Source: Photobacterium indicum
GTDB taxonomy: Bacteria; Pseudomonadota; Gammaproteobacteria; Enterobacterales; Vibrionaceae
Direction of reading: 5' to 3'
Length of the DNA: 64,000 nucleotides
NCBI RefSeq assembly: GCF_003026215.1
Contig: NZ_PYOC01000014.1
Location: 1-64,000 of the forward strand
Below are positions 25,570-35,600 of the stretch, piece by piece (the stretch's first letter is position 1; the number at the start of each line of letters is the position of its first letter). The notes beneath the pieces were generated by a model. That model was not told the origin of the DNA. It saw only the letters and a program-made list of their open reading frames with translations, and did no database searches. The position numbers and the translations under genes are program-made.

Positions 25570-26772
25570 GTGTCTATATTCTCTCTAAAAATGGAGATAG
25601 CAGATAACCGTCACTATAACGGTCAGCTGTCTTCTTTGTTCACCATTGATGAAGCGGAAAAAGCCCGTGCCTTCCATCAAAAAGTTGAAGGTTATCAACC
25701 AACACCGCTGCAATCCCTCGACTGTCTAGCCAAAGAGATAGGCGTTGGCAAAATTCTTGTAAAAGATGAATCTCACCGTTTCGATTTATGCGCATTCAAA
25801 ATGTTAGGTGGGGCATATGCTATTGCTCGCTTGCTATGTGATGAATACCAACTTGATATTAATGTCTTTGATTTCGATACGCTCAAAAATGACATTAAAG
25901 AAAAGATGACATTCGCAACAGCAACCGATGGTAACCATGGACGCGGCGTGGCATGGGCAGCGAATAAGCTGGGTCAAAATGCAGTTGTGTATATGCCAAA
26001 AGGTGCGGCTGACGAACGCGTAAATAACATTCGCGCTTTAGGTGCTGAATGTATCGTTACCGACATGAACTACGACGATACCGTGCGATTAGCTATTAAG
26101 ACAGCAGAAGAGAGCGGATGGAAAGTGGTTCAAGACACTGCATGGGAAGGTTACACCAAAATCCCAACATGGATTATGCAAGGTTATACAACATTAGCGG
26201 CAGAAGCCGTTGATCAAATGAAAGCCCACGCTGTTGCTAAACCAACACACGTGTTCTTACAAGCCGGTGTCGGTGCATTAGCGGGCGGCGTATTGGGTTA
26301 CTTATGTGACCAATATGGCGCTGAAAATCTGCATTCTGTAGTCATTGAACCCGACCAAGCAGACTGTATTTACCGTTCAGGTATCAGCGCTGACGGCGGC
26401 ATGGTGAATGTTGGCGGAGACATGGCAACCATTATGGTGGGGCTGGCGTGTGGTGAACCAAATCCATTAGGTTGGCCAGTATTGCGCGATTGCGCAACTC
26501 AATTTGTTTCTTGCCAAGATAGCGTAGCAGCACTCGGAATGCGCGTATTGGGTAACCCGTTAGGTGATGATCCCCGTGTGATATCTGGGGAATCAGGTGC
26601 AGTAGGTGCAGGCTTATTAGTTGCTGCTCATTACCATCCAGATCGTGAAGCATTAATGGCGAAATTGGGGCTGAATGAAGACTCTGTTGTGCTGCTAATC
26701 AATACCGAAGGTGATACTGATCCGGTGCATTACCGTGAAGTGGTATGGCAGGGCAAGCACCCGACGCTTTGA
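25570..26772 (+). CDS. ygeX: Diaminopropionate ammonia-lyase
   Basis: A 400-residue PLP enzyme that turns 2,3-diaminopropionate into pyruvate and two ammonia. Lys77 (CAFKMLGGAYAI) is at the exact position of the PLP lysine of the E. coli enzyme; the phosphate-binding loop is QAGVGALAGGVLG. Other landmarks are ATATDGNHGRGVAWAA and GESGAVGAG. The start codon is GTG, preceded by ATGAGG. In this operon it is the step that delivers pyruvate to the NifJ-type oxidoreductase encoded 6 kb downstream. Confidence 0.95.
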   Translation: MSIFSLKMEIADNRHYNGQLSSLFTIDEAEKARAFHQKVEGYQPTPLQSLDCLAKEIGVGKILVKDESHRFDLCAFKMLGGAYAIARLLCDEYQLDINVFDFDTLKNDIKEKMTFATATDGNHGRGVAWAANKLGQNAVVYMPKGAADERVNNIRALGAECIVTDMNYDDTVRLAIKTAEESGWKVVQDTAWEGYTKIPTWIMQGYTTLAAEAVDQMKAHAVAKPTHVFLQAGVGALAGGVLGYLCDQYGAENLHSVVIEPDQADCIYRSGISADGGMVNVGGDMATIMVGLACGEPNPLGWPVLRDCATQFVSCQDSVAALGMRVLGNPLGDDPRVISGESGAVGAGLLVAAHYHPDREALMAKLGLNEDSVVLLINTEGDTDPVHYREVVWQGKHPTL

Positions 26773-27007
26773 TTGTTATTTTTGCTAATTAGCACAATTA
26801 CGGCATCGAAAGTGCTCATTTATAGTCATAAATTCCGCGCTTTCTCTTTGTTCTAGCACTAATTAGCTTCAATAAAAAGCAAAGGTTACATCAATATATA
26901 TTAAGAAAATTAATTAGCGTCCTGCGTGTGTCATCAATAGTGCAGGGTGCCTTGAAAATAGATCATGTCGGGTGTGATGACCACCACTCGACCCAAGGAG
27001 AATTACA

Positions 27008-28225
27008 ATGACAATGAATATTCCTTTCAACACTGTTGTAGAAAAAGCTGAAGAATACCGCGCAGATATGACACGTTTCTTACGCGACATGATTGCGATT
27101 CCAAGCGAAAGCTGTGACGAAGAAAAAGTAGTGTTGAGAATCAAAGAAGAAATGGAAAAAGTGGGTTTCGACAAAGTTGAAATCGACCCAATGGGTAACG
27201 TACTAGGGTGGATTGGTCATGGTCCACATCTGATTGCGATGGATGCACACATTGATACTGTTGGTGTCGGCAACATGGACAACTGGGAATTTGACCCATA
27301 CCAAGGCATGGAAAACGACGAAATTATCGGTGGTCGTGGTGCATCAGATCAAGAAGGCGGCATGGCTTCAATGGTTTATGCTGGCAAGATCATCAAAGAT
27401 CTTGGTCTTGAAGATGAATACACGTTGTTAGTTACCGGTACTGTACAAGAAGAAGATTGTGATGGTCTTTGCTGGCAGTACATCATCGAAGAAAGCAATA
27501 TTCGTCCAGAGTTTGTGGTTTCTACCGAGCCAACAGATTGCCAGATCTACCGTGGCCAGCGCGGACGTATGGAAATTCGTGTTGATGTAGCAGGGGTGAG
27601 CTGTCATGGCTCGGCACCAGAGCGTGGCGATAACGCTATCTTCAAAATGGGTCCAATTCTAAACCAACTTGAAGGGCTATCTCATAACCTAAAAGATGAC
27701 CCATTCCTAGGCAAAGGCACACTGACTGTCTCTGAAATTTTCTTTACCTCACCAAGCCGTTGTGCAGTCGCAGATAGCTGTGCTGTATCTATTGACCGTC
27801 GCTTAACATGGGGCGAAACATGGGAAGGTGCACTTGACGAAATTCGTGCACTACCGGCAGTACAAGAGGCACAAGGTGTGGTGTCTATGTATGAATACAA
27901 CCGCCCAGCTTACACAGGTTTGGTTTACCCAACAGAGTGTTATTTCCCAACGTGGGTGATCGATGAAGAGCATGTCGCAACTAAGACACTAGAAGCTTCT
28001 TACGAATTATTATTCGACAAGAAACCAAAGGTTGATAAGTGGACGTTCTCTACCAACGGCGTTTCTATTATGGGTCGTTACGGTATTCCTGTTATTGGGT
28101 TTGGCCCAGGTAAAGAGCCTGAAGCACACGCGCCAAACGAAAAAACGTGGAAAGATCACCTAGTAACCTGTGCAGCAATGTATGCCGTGATCCCACAGAT
28201 GTATTTGAAGGAACTAGAAAAATAG
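27008..28225 (+). CDS. ygeY: M20-family metallohydrolase YgeY
   Basis: A 405-residue M20 peptidase/deacylase. Di-metal site motifs are visible: AMDAHIDTV, GRGASDQEGG, TVQEEDCDG and STEPTD, with a late His in EAHAPNEKTW. E. coli YgeY has the same length and the same neighbours. M20 enzymes hydrolyse amide bonds of peptides, acyl- or carbamoyl-amino acids; in this cluster a ureido- or carbamoyl-type substrate is likely (inference). Ribosome site AAGGAG lies at 26995-27000. The preceding 235 bases after ygeX contain no clear terminator. Confidence 0.9.
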   Translation: MTMNIPFNTVVEKAEEYRADMTRFLRDMIAIPSESCDEEKVVLRIKEEMEKVGFDKVEIDPMGNVLGWIGHGPHLIAMDAHIDTVGVGNMDNWEFDPYQGMENDEIIGGRGASDQEGGMASMVYAGKIIKDLGLEDEYTLLVTGTVQEEDCDGLCWQYIIEESNIRPEFVVSTEPTDCQIYRGQRGRMEIRVDVAGVSCHGSAPERGDNAIFKMGPILNQLEGLSHNLKDDPFLGKGTLTVSEIFFTSPSRCAVADSCAVSIDRRLTWGETWEGALDEIRALPAVQEAQGVVSMYEYNRPAYTGLVYPTECYFPTWVIDEEHVATKTLEASYELLFDKKPKVDKWTFSTNGVSIMGRYGIPVIGFGPGKEPEAHAPNEKTWKDHLVTCAAMYAVIPQMYLKELEK

Positions 28226-28324
28226 AACCCTGATTTCAGGTACTGCTTTAGATTGATGTAACTGCGCAATGTCGGATGATGTTTTCTTCTAACAATAAGC
28301 GTTAAACGACATTGATACCGACTT

Positions 28325-28387
28325 CCGTCCCGAGGGTGTCAGTTCACTCTGCCTTAGAGAACTGACCACATATCCCCCTCGGGATGG
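28325..28387 (+). promoter_or_regulatory. Strong two-tier RNA hairpin between ygeY and hyuA
   Basis: CCGTCCCGAGGG (28325-28336) pairs with CCCTCGGGATGG (28376-28387) through 12 positions with one G-T. Inside it GTCAGTTC pairs with GAACTGAC. No T run follows, so it is not a simple terminator. It is about 95 bases before the hyuA start and may process or stabilise the operon mRNA or sense a ligand. Confidence 0.6.
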
Positions 28388-28483
28388 CTTTATCGTTTGA
28401 GCTAGCGAATGCAACATAGAATCAGTCGATAAAAAATAACAAAATAGTGTAATAAATGGATTTGATACGAAAAGGACAACGTG

Positions 28484-29935
28484 ATGAAACAGAGTATTCA
28501 TTCTTCAAACCGTCCAGCCGACAACGATGGTCGTCCAACTTTGATCGTTAACGGTATTGTTGTAGACGCTCATAGCGAAAGTAAAAAACAGATTTTAATT
28601 ATTGATGGCAAGGTAGCCAAGGTTGCTCATACCATCGATGATTATCCCAAAGGCACCAAAGTGATTGATGCCGTGGGATTATACGTGATGCCAGGTGGTA
28701 TTGATGTACATACCCATTTCAATATTGATGCAGGGTTTACCCGTAGCATCGATGATTTCTATACAGGTACCCGATCGGCAGCTTGTGGTGGTACAACTAT
28801 GGTTATCGATCACATGGGGTTTGGACCTAAAGGGTGTAACCTGCATCATCAACTTAGTGTTTATAAAGACTATGCTGGTAATAATGCCGTTATTGATTAC
28901 AGTTTTCATGGCGTTATTCAGCATATAAATGACGAGATTCTTGCCGAAATGGCATCTATGGTCGAAGAAGAGGGTATTTCGAGCTTCAAGCTCTATCTTA
29001 CTTATGGCTATAAATTAGATGATGATTCAGTACTGCGCGCATTAACGCAGTTAAATAAAGTGAATGCGCTAACAACGGTTCATCCAGAAAACGATGCTGC
29101 AATTGCATTACGTCGTACTCAACTGTTGGAAGCCGGCAAAACCGCCCCGAAATATCACGCCATAAGCCGTCCACTAGAGTGCGAAGCAGAAGCTATCGGT
29201 CGAATGATAAATCTTGCACGATTAGCCGATAATGCACCGTTATATATCGTCCACTTATCCAATGGATTAGGGCTGGACTACATTCGCTTAGCCCGCCAAA
29301 ACAAACAACCGGTATGGGCGGAAACCTGCCCTCAGTATTTGTTATTGGATGAACGTTGTTATGAACGTGACGATGCATTGAAATTCATTTTAAGTCCACC
29401 ATTACGACCAGTCGCAGAACGTGAAAAATTATGGCAAGGCCTTATGGATGGCAGTATTGATACCGTTGCGACTGATCATTGCTCGTTTACTTATCATGAG
29501 CAAAAACAACGCGGGAAAGACAACTTTAGTGCCTGTCCAAACGGAATGCCTGGCGTCGAAACGCGTATGCCATTGCTCTTCTCTGAGGGTGTGATGGCAG
29601 GGCGAATTACGCCAAGCCGTTTTGTGGAACTAACCAGTTATATGCCAGCAAAGCTGTTTGGATTATATCCACAGAAAGGCAGTTTTGATATTGGTGCTGA
29701 CGCTGACATTGTGCTGTTTGATCCGAAAGAGAATGTCACAATCACACACGATTTATTGCACGACAATACCGATTACACCCCGTTTGAATCAATAGAAAGC
29801 CATGGCTGGCCAGTTATGACGTTGAGCCGTGGCAATGTAGTGGCGTGCATGGGTGAATTTATGGGGAAAGCTGGGAATGGCCGCTTTGTTCACCGCAAAC
29901 CTTTCTCAACGCATCAAGCCGCAGAGAAAGAGTAA
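28484..29935 (+). CDS. hyuA: Dihydropyrimidinase/hydantoinase-like amidohydrolase HyuA
   Basis: A 483-residue cyclic amidohydrolase of the hydantoinase family. Metal ligands are seen in DVHTHFN, the carboxylated lysine in SSFKLYLTYGY, then HLSNG and the catalytic aspartate in ATDHCSF. E. coli HyuA (461 residues) is a phenylhydantoinase and takes part in the anaerobic purine pathway, opening a ring or ureide intermediate. ATG at 28484 is chosen over the GTG three bases earlier, because AGGA lies eight bases before it. It sits between ygeY and yqeA, after a strong hairpin. Confidence 0.92.
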   Translation: MKQSIHSSNRPADNDGRPTLIVNGIVVDAHSESKKQILIIDGKVAKVAHTIDDYPKGTKVIDAVGLYVMPGGIDVHTHFNIDAGFTRSIDDFYTGTRSAACGGTTMVIDHMGFGPKGCNLHHQLSVYKDYAGNNAVIDYSFHGVIQHINDEILAEMASMVEEEGISSFKLYLTYGYKLDDDSVLRALTQLNKVNALTTVHPENDAAIALRRTQLLEAGKTAPKYHAISRPLECEAEAIGRMINLARLADNAPLYIVHLSNGLGLDYIRLARQNKQPVWAETCPQYLLLDERCYERDDALKFILSPPLRPVAEREKLWQGLMDGSIDTVATDHCSFTYHEQKQRGKDNFSACPNGMPGVETRMPLLFSEGVMAGRITPSRFVELTSYMPAKLFGLYPQKGSFDIGADADIVLFDPKENVTITHDLLHDNTDYTPFESIESHGWPVMTLSRGNVVACMGEFMGKAGNGRFVHRKPFSTHQAAEKE

Positions 29936-29979
29936 AACGGCAACTTCCCTTTAAAATTTTTAAACCTCAAGGAGGTAAT

Positions 29980-30882
29980 ATGAAACCCATAGCTGTAGTC
30001 GCCCTTGGCGGTAATGCATTACTGCGTCGTGGCGATGCACCCAGTTTTGACAACCAACTCGCGAACATCAAAGTCGCGGCAAAAGCCATTGCTGAAATAG
30101 CCAAAGAATACCAAGTTGCTATTGTTCATGGTAATGGCCCGCAAGTCGGTTTATTAGCGTTACAAAACCTAGCGTATGACAAAGTATCACCATACCCACT
30201 CGATGTGTTGGGTGCAGAAAGTGAAGGCATGATTGGCTATATGTTGGCGCAAGAGCTGCAAAATCTAATGCCTGAAACACAAGTGGCGAGTTTGTTAACC
30301 CGTATTGAAGTCGATGCCAACGATCCAAGCATGTTGGATCCTTCTAAGTTTGTTGGGCCTGTCTACAACGAAGAAGAAGCAGGTATCCTTGCAGAAGCCA
30401 ATAATTGGATTATGAAACGAGATGGCGAATTTGTACGTCGTGTAGTGCCGTCACCCAAACCAATCAATATATTAGATAAGGTGTCTATCGATACTTTACT
30501 TGCGGCTGGGCAGGTCGTGATTTGTTGTGGTGGTGGAGGCATTCCTGTTTGCCGTGCAGAGGTGGGTTACCAAGGTGTAGAAGGCGTGATCGACAAAGAT
30601 CTTTCAGCCACGTTATTAGCAAAGCAACTCAATGCCGATAAATTATTGATCTTAACCGATGCTGACGCTGTGTATTTAGATTGGGGTACTAATAACCAAC
30701 GAGCACTGCGTAAGGCAACGCCTACAGAACTGAATGAATATGATTTTCCCGCCGGGTCAATGGGGCCAAAAGTCGAAGCAGCGACTGATTTTGCTACATT
30801 CGGTGGACGTGCCTATATAGGGGCGCTTGAAGAAGGATTAGAAGTATTGGCCGAACGCGCAGGTACATGCGTGAGTATGTAG
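29980..30882 (+). CDS. yqeA: Carbamate kinase YqeA
   Basis: A 300-residue carbamate kinase (carbamoyl phosphate + ADP to ATP + carbamate). Landmarks are ALGGNALLRRG at the start, HGNGPQVGLL, CCGGGGIPV, VIDKDLSA and LTDADAVY. AAGGAGG provides a strong ribosome site. In this operon it would harvest the carbamoyl phosphate released by YgeW as ATP. It ends the ygeWXY-hyuA-yqeA set; 155 bases without a clear terminator separate it from the next gene, so read-through is possible. Confidence 0.94.
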   Translation: MKPIAVVALGGNALLRRGDAPSFDNQLANIKVAAKAIAEIAKEYQVAIVHGNGPQVGLLALQNLAYDKVSPYPLDVLGAESEGMIGYMLAQELQNLMPETQVASLLTRIEVDANDPSMLDPSKFVGPVYNEEEAGILAEANNWIMKRDGEFVRRVVPSPKPINILDKVSIDTLLAAGQVVICCGGGGIPVCRAEVGYQGVEGVIDKDLSATLLAKQLNADKLLILTDADAVYLDWGTNNQRALRKATPTELNEYDFPAGSMGPKVEAATDFATFGGRAYIGALEEGLEVLAERAGTCVSM

Positions 30883-31037
30883 GCCAAGTGCAGTGATGAG
30901 GAAAAGAGGTGGATATTGGCACTGTGCTTAACGTAGCTAATAAGCCTAATTCTTTCACATCACTGCTTTTCATGATCTGCGCCCACTCAAATTATTACCT
31001 CCAAGGGCGCATTTTTTTACCGTCAAAAAGGTAGAAT

Positions 31038-32672
31038 ATGATGAGCAATTGTTCTAAGGATATGACCTTACCCCCAGACCTTAAACTTAAGAAAGGGTCA
31101 GGGGCCATACGTACAAAATTCCCTATCTATTCCAATTCCCTACCACCTTGTAATCACGCCTGTCCTACCGGGAGTAATATACAAGAATGGCTATCCCTCG
31201 CTCAGTCAGAGCGATATGAAGATGCCTTCCAAGCATTAATCAAAAATAACCCAATGCCAGCGATCCATGGTCGTGTGTGTTACCACCCGTGCGAATCGGC
31301 GTGTAACCGTACCAACGTGGATCAAGCGGTGAGTATTCATGCCGTTGAACGTTATTTGGGTGACCAAGCGTTAGTCAATAATTGGCAAGTGCGTTTTCAG
31401 GCCGAGCCAACCGGTAAACGGGTATTAGTTGTCGGTGCGGGTCCTAGTGGTTTAGCGACAGCGTATCACCTCAAGCGTAAAGGGCATGAGGTTGAAATAC
31501 GTGATGCAGCACCAATGGCGGGTGGCATGATGCATTTTGGTATTCCTGCGTACCGTTTGCCGCGTGATATTTTAGAGAATGAAATTGCACGCATCGAAGC
31601 CATGGGTATCAAGATTGTCTTGAATCACAAAGTGGAAGATTTACTGGCCGAGAAAGTGAAAGGGCAGTTTGATGCGGTTTTCCTAGCAATTGGCGCACAC
31701 GTAGGTCGTGGTGTTGACATTCCGAACGATGAGCCTGAAAAAGTCAATGATGCGGTATCGTACTTACGCGATATTGAAATGGGCACTGCACCAGTATTAG
31801 GCAAACGTGTTGTTGTTTATGGCGGCGGGAATACCGCGATGGATGCAGCTCGAACTGCACGTCGTATGGGAGGCGATGTGATGGTGGTTTACCGCCGTGA
31901 TCGTGCACACATGCCAGCCCATGATTTTGAATGCGTCGAAGCTATGGAAGAAGGTGTGACTTTCCATTGGCAACGAACCATCAAAGAAATAGATGGCACG
32001 ACGTTTACACTGGAAAAAATGGCGATTGATGACAGTGGTCGTCCACAACCGACGGGTGAATTTGAAACGGTGGAAGCGGATTCATTGATTCTAGCGCTGG
32101 GTCAGAATATTGATACCAAACTGACCGAATCGATACCCTGTGTTGAACACAAACACGATGGAACCGTGATCGTAAATGAACAAATGATGACGGGTTACAA
32201 AGGGTTGTTTGCAGGCGGAGATATGGTACCGAGCGACCGCACCGTTACCATTGCGGTGGGGCACGGTAAGAAAGCGGCAGCGCACATTGATGCCTTCCTT
32301 AACCACCGTAGTTTTAACAAGATCAGCAAGCAACCACTGATCCGCTTTGATAAGTTACACCTGTGGTACAAAACCGATGCCGAGCAGAGCGAGCAGCCCG
32401 CGATTCCAGTGATCCAGCGTGCAACTTCATTTGATGAAGTAGTGGGTGGGTTAACCGAAGAAGAAGCCTTATACGAAGCGCAGCGTTGTTATTCTTGCGG
32501 TAACTGCTTTGAATGTAATGGTTGTTTGGGGGCTTGTCCGCATGGTGCAATTACTTATCTGGGGAAAGGTAAAGGCTACAAGGTGGATTACGACAAGTGC
32601 ACTGGCTGTGAAGCCTGCTATTCCCAATGTCCTTGTCATGCGATCGAAATGGTCGCGGCACTAACGGAATAG
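31038..32672 (+). CDS. GltD-like NAD(P)/FAD oxidoreductase with C-terminal ferredoxin domain
   Basis: A 544-residue iron-sulfur flavoprotein. The N-terminal cysteine clusters are those of glutamate-synthase small subunits (CNHACPTGSN and CYHPCESACNR). An FAD fold (VVGAGPSGLATAYHL) and an NAD(P) fold (VVYGGGNTAMDAARTA) follow. The C-terminus adds two 4Fe-4S sites (CLGACPHGA and CTGCEACYSQCPC). It resembles the GltD-like part of YgfK, YgfT and AegA of the E. coli purine cluster but with the ferredoxin domain at the end. It lies ten bases before nifJ, so it probably moves electrons between reduced ferredoxin/flavodoxin and NAD(P). Confidence 0.85.
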   Translation: MMSNCSKDMTLPPDLKLKKGSGAIRTKFPIYSNSLPPCNHACPTGSNIQEWLSLAQSERYEDAFQALIKNNPMPAIHGRVCYHPCESACNRTNVDQAVSIHAVERYLGDQALVNNWQVRFQAEPTGKRVLVVGAGPSGLATAYHLKRKGHEVEIRDAAPMAGGMMHFGIPAYRLPRDILENEIARIEAMGIKIVLNHKVEDLLAEKVKGQFDAVFLAIGAHVGRGVDIPNDEPEKVNDAVSYLRDIEMGTAPVLGKRVVVYGGGNTAMDAARTARRMGGDVMVVYRRDRAHMPAHDFECVEAMEEGVTFHWQRTIKEIDGTTFTLEKMAIDDSGRPQPTGEFETVEADSLILALGQNIDTKLTESIPCVEHKHDGTVIVNEQMMTGYKGLFAGGDMVPSDRTVTIAVGHGKKAAAHIDAFLNHRSFNKISKQPLIRFDKLHLWYKTDAEQSEQPAIPVIQRATSFDEVVGGLTEEEALYEAQRCYSCGNCFECNGCLGACPHGAITYLGKGKGYKVDYDKCTGCEACYSQCPCHAIEMVAALTE

Positions 32673-32681
32673 GAGCTTATC

Positions 32682-35600
32682 ATGACAACGAACAATGATC
32701 TTATCGCTAAAAATCTGTCAACAGAATCTGTTATGCACACCTGTGACGGTAACGAAGCCACGGCACATATTGCTTATCGTGTTAGTGAAGTGTGTGCTAT
32801 TTACCCAATAACCCCATCTTCGACCATGGCGGAATTTGCCGATCAATGGGCAGCCGAAGATAAGCGTAATATTTGGGGTAATATTCCTCTTATTGCTGAA
32901 ATGCAGAGTGAAGGTGGCGCAGCTGGTACCGTTCATGGCGCGCTACAAAGTGGAGCATTAACCACAACATTTACCGCCTCTCAAGGCTTAATGTTAATGT
33001 TGCCGAACATGTATAAAATTGCAGGGGAACTTACTTCTGCGGTATTCCATGTTGCTGCCCGTTCGTTAGCTGCACAGGGTTTATCTATCTTTGGTGACCA
33101 TCAAGATATTATGGCTGCTCGAGGTACCGGTTTTGCGTTATTGGCGTCATCGTCGGTACAAGAAGCCCATGATATGGCGCTGGTGGCTCATGCCGCTACT
33201 CTGGATTCTCGTATTCCCTTTATTCACTTTTTTGATGGTTTTAGAACATCGCATGAAGTGAATAAAATCGAGGTGATTTCAGATGCCCATATCAGAGAAA
33301 TGATCTCAGATAAGTTAGTTCGCGAACATCGGGAGAGAGGCTTAAGGCCCGATAAACCGTTTATTCGTGGTACGGCACAAAACCCAGATGTTTACTTCCA
33401 AGGTCGTGAAACGGTTAATCCGTTTTATGCTCAAACGCCTGCAATTGTGCAGCAATGTATGGATAAACTGGGAGAGCTAACAGGGCGTCATTATAAGTTA
33501 CTGGAATTCCATGGCGCACCAGATGCTGAACATGTCGTAATTGCGATGGGATCTGGTGTTGAAACCATTAAAGAAACTGTCGAATATTTAGTGGCGCAAG
33601 GCAAAAAAGTGGGTGTATTACAAGTACGCCTCTATCGTCCTTTATCTGCGGAACATCTGTTGGCAGCATTGCCTGAAACAGTAACGAAAATTACGGTGCT
33701 TGATCGCACCAAAGAGCCGGGTGCCAATGCTGATCCGCTGTATCAAGATGTATTGACTGCTTTGATGGATAATCAAGATGTGTATAGCACTAAGCCTAAC
33801 CAGATTATGCCGCGATTAGTGGCAGGTCGTTATGGATTATCCAGCAAAGAATTTACACCCGCGATGGTTAAAGCTATTTTCGATAACCTCGCACAAGATA
33901 AACCAAAGCATCATTTTACGGTCGGTATTATTGATGATGTGATGAACTCGCACCTTGAATACGATCCCGCTTTCGATATTGAATCAAACGACGTTGTTCG
34001 CGCTATGTTCTATGGACTTGGTGCCGATGGCACGGTTGGGGCCAATAAGAATACCATCAAGATCATCGGGGACGATCCTGATTATTTCGCGCAAGGTTAC
34101 TTTGTGTATGACTCTAAAAAGTCAGGATCGCAAACAGAGTCACACCTGCGTTTTGGTCACCACCCAATTAATAGCCCGTATTTGATTCAATCGGCGAACT
34201 TTGTGGCGTGTCACCAATCAACGTTTGTTGAGAGCACAGACATGTTGGCGAAAGCCGCTGATAAGGCAACGTTCTTACTCAATACCACGGTTCCAGCAGA
34301 CAAGGTGTGGGATAGTTTACCTGCCAGAATGCAGCAACAATTAATTGAGCGCCATATGAGCCTGCATGTTATCGATGCCTACAAAGTCGGACGTGATACG
34401 GGTATGGGAACGCGCATTAATACGATCATGCAAACCTGCTTTTTTGCGCTGTCTGGTGTGTTAGATAAAGACGTCGCCATTGCGAAAATTAAAAAAGCGA
34501 TCGAAAAAACCTATGCGCGTAAAGGTCCTGAAGTGGTAAAGAAAAACTTCGCGGCGGTAGATCATACTTTGGCGCATTTATACCAAGTAGACGTTCAGCA
34601 GAAAGTAACAGCAACCAGCCAGCCTAAACCTGTTGTGTCAGAGCTGGCACCTGAATTTGTGCAGCAAGTGACAGCACAGATGATGGCAGGGAAAGGGGAT
34701 TTAATTCCTGTTTCTATGCTCCCTGTCGATGGTACTTATCCGTCGGGTACTACTCAGTGGGAAAAACGTAACATTGCTCAGAAAATACCAGTTTGGGAGT
34801 CGCAAGAGTGTATTCAGTGCGGTAACTGTAGCATTGTCTGCCCACATGCTGCGATTCGTGCCAAGTTCTACGATAAGTCGATACTTGAGCAGGCTCCGGA
34901 AGGATTCAAATCGGCAGGTATTACTGCCCGTGGTTTCCCAGATACTCGCTATACCTTGCAGGTGTATGCCGAAGATTGTACCGGATGTACGTTATGTGTT
35001 GATGCTTGCCCAATGGTGATCGAAGAAGCGAGCGACGGGAAACCTGAACGCAAAGCGATAAACATGGAAATTAAAGCGCCGTATATGGAGCAAGAAAAGC
35101 AGAACCTTAGTTTCTTTGAAACCATTGCTTATAACGATCGCTCTCGTATTGATTTCTCTAATGTGCGTGGCGCGCAGTTCTTGCAGCCGTTATTTGAATT
35201 TTCGGGGGCGTGTTCAGGTTGTGGAGAAACCCCTTACCTTAAATTGATGTCTCAGTTATTTGGTGATCGCTTAATGATTGCTAATGCGACAGGGTGTTCG
35301 TCAATTTATGGGGGTAACTTACCCACCACACCATGGTCGAAAAATACGGATGGTCGTGGCCCTGCGTGGGCAAACTCTTTGTTTGAAGATAATGCCGAAT
35401 TTGGTTTTGGTTTCCGATTAGCAGCGGTCAAGCAGCACGAGATGGCAGAGCAATTGCTGGTGGAAAATAAGGAATCGCTCGATTCTCAATTAGTCGATCA
35501 GCTTCTGCATGCCGATCAGCTTACCGAAAGCGATATTCAGAACCAAATTAAACGGGTTGATAAGCTAAAAGCACAGCTTAAAGCACTGGGTACAGAATCA

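Noticed and set aside
30917..30932. TGGCAC-TGTGC-TTAAC before the GltD-like gene, as a second sigma54 promoter
   Set aside because: The -24 half is perfect but the -12 GC is replaced by AA; no enhancer-like repeats are nearby.
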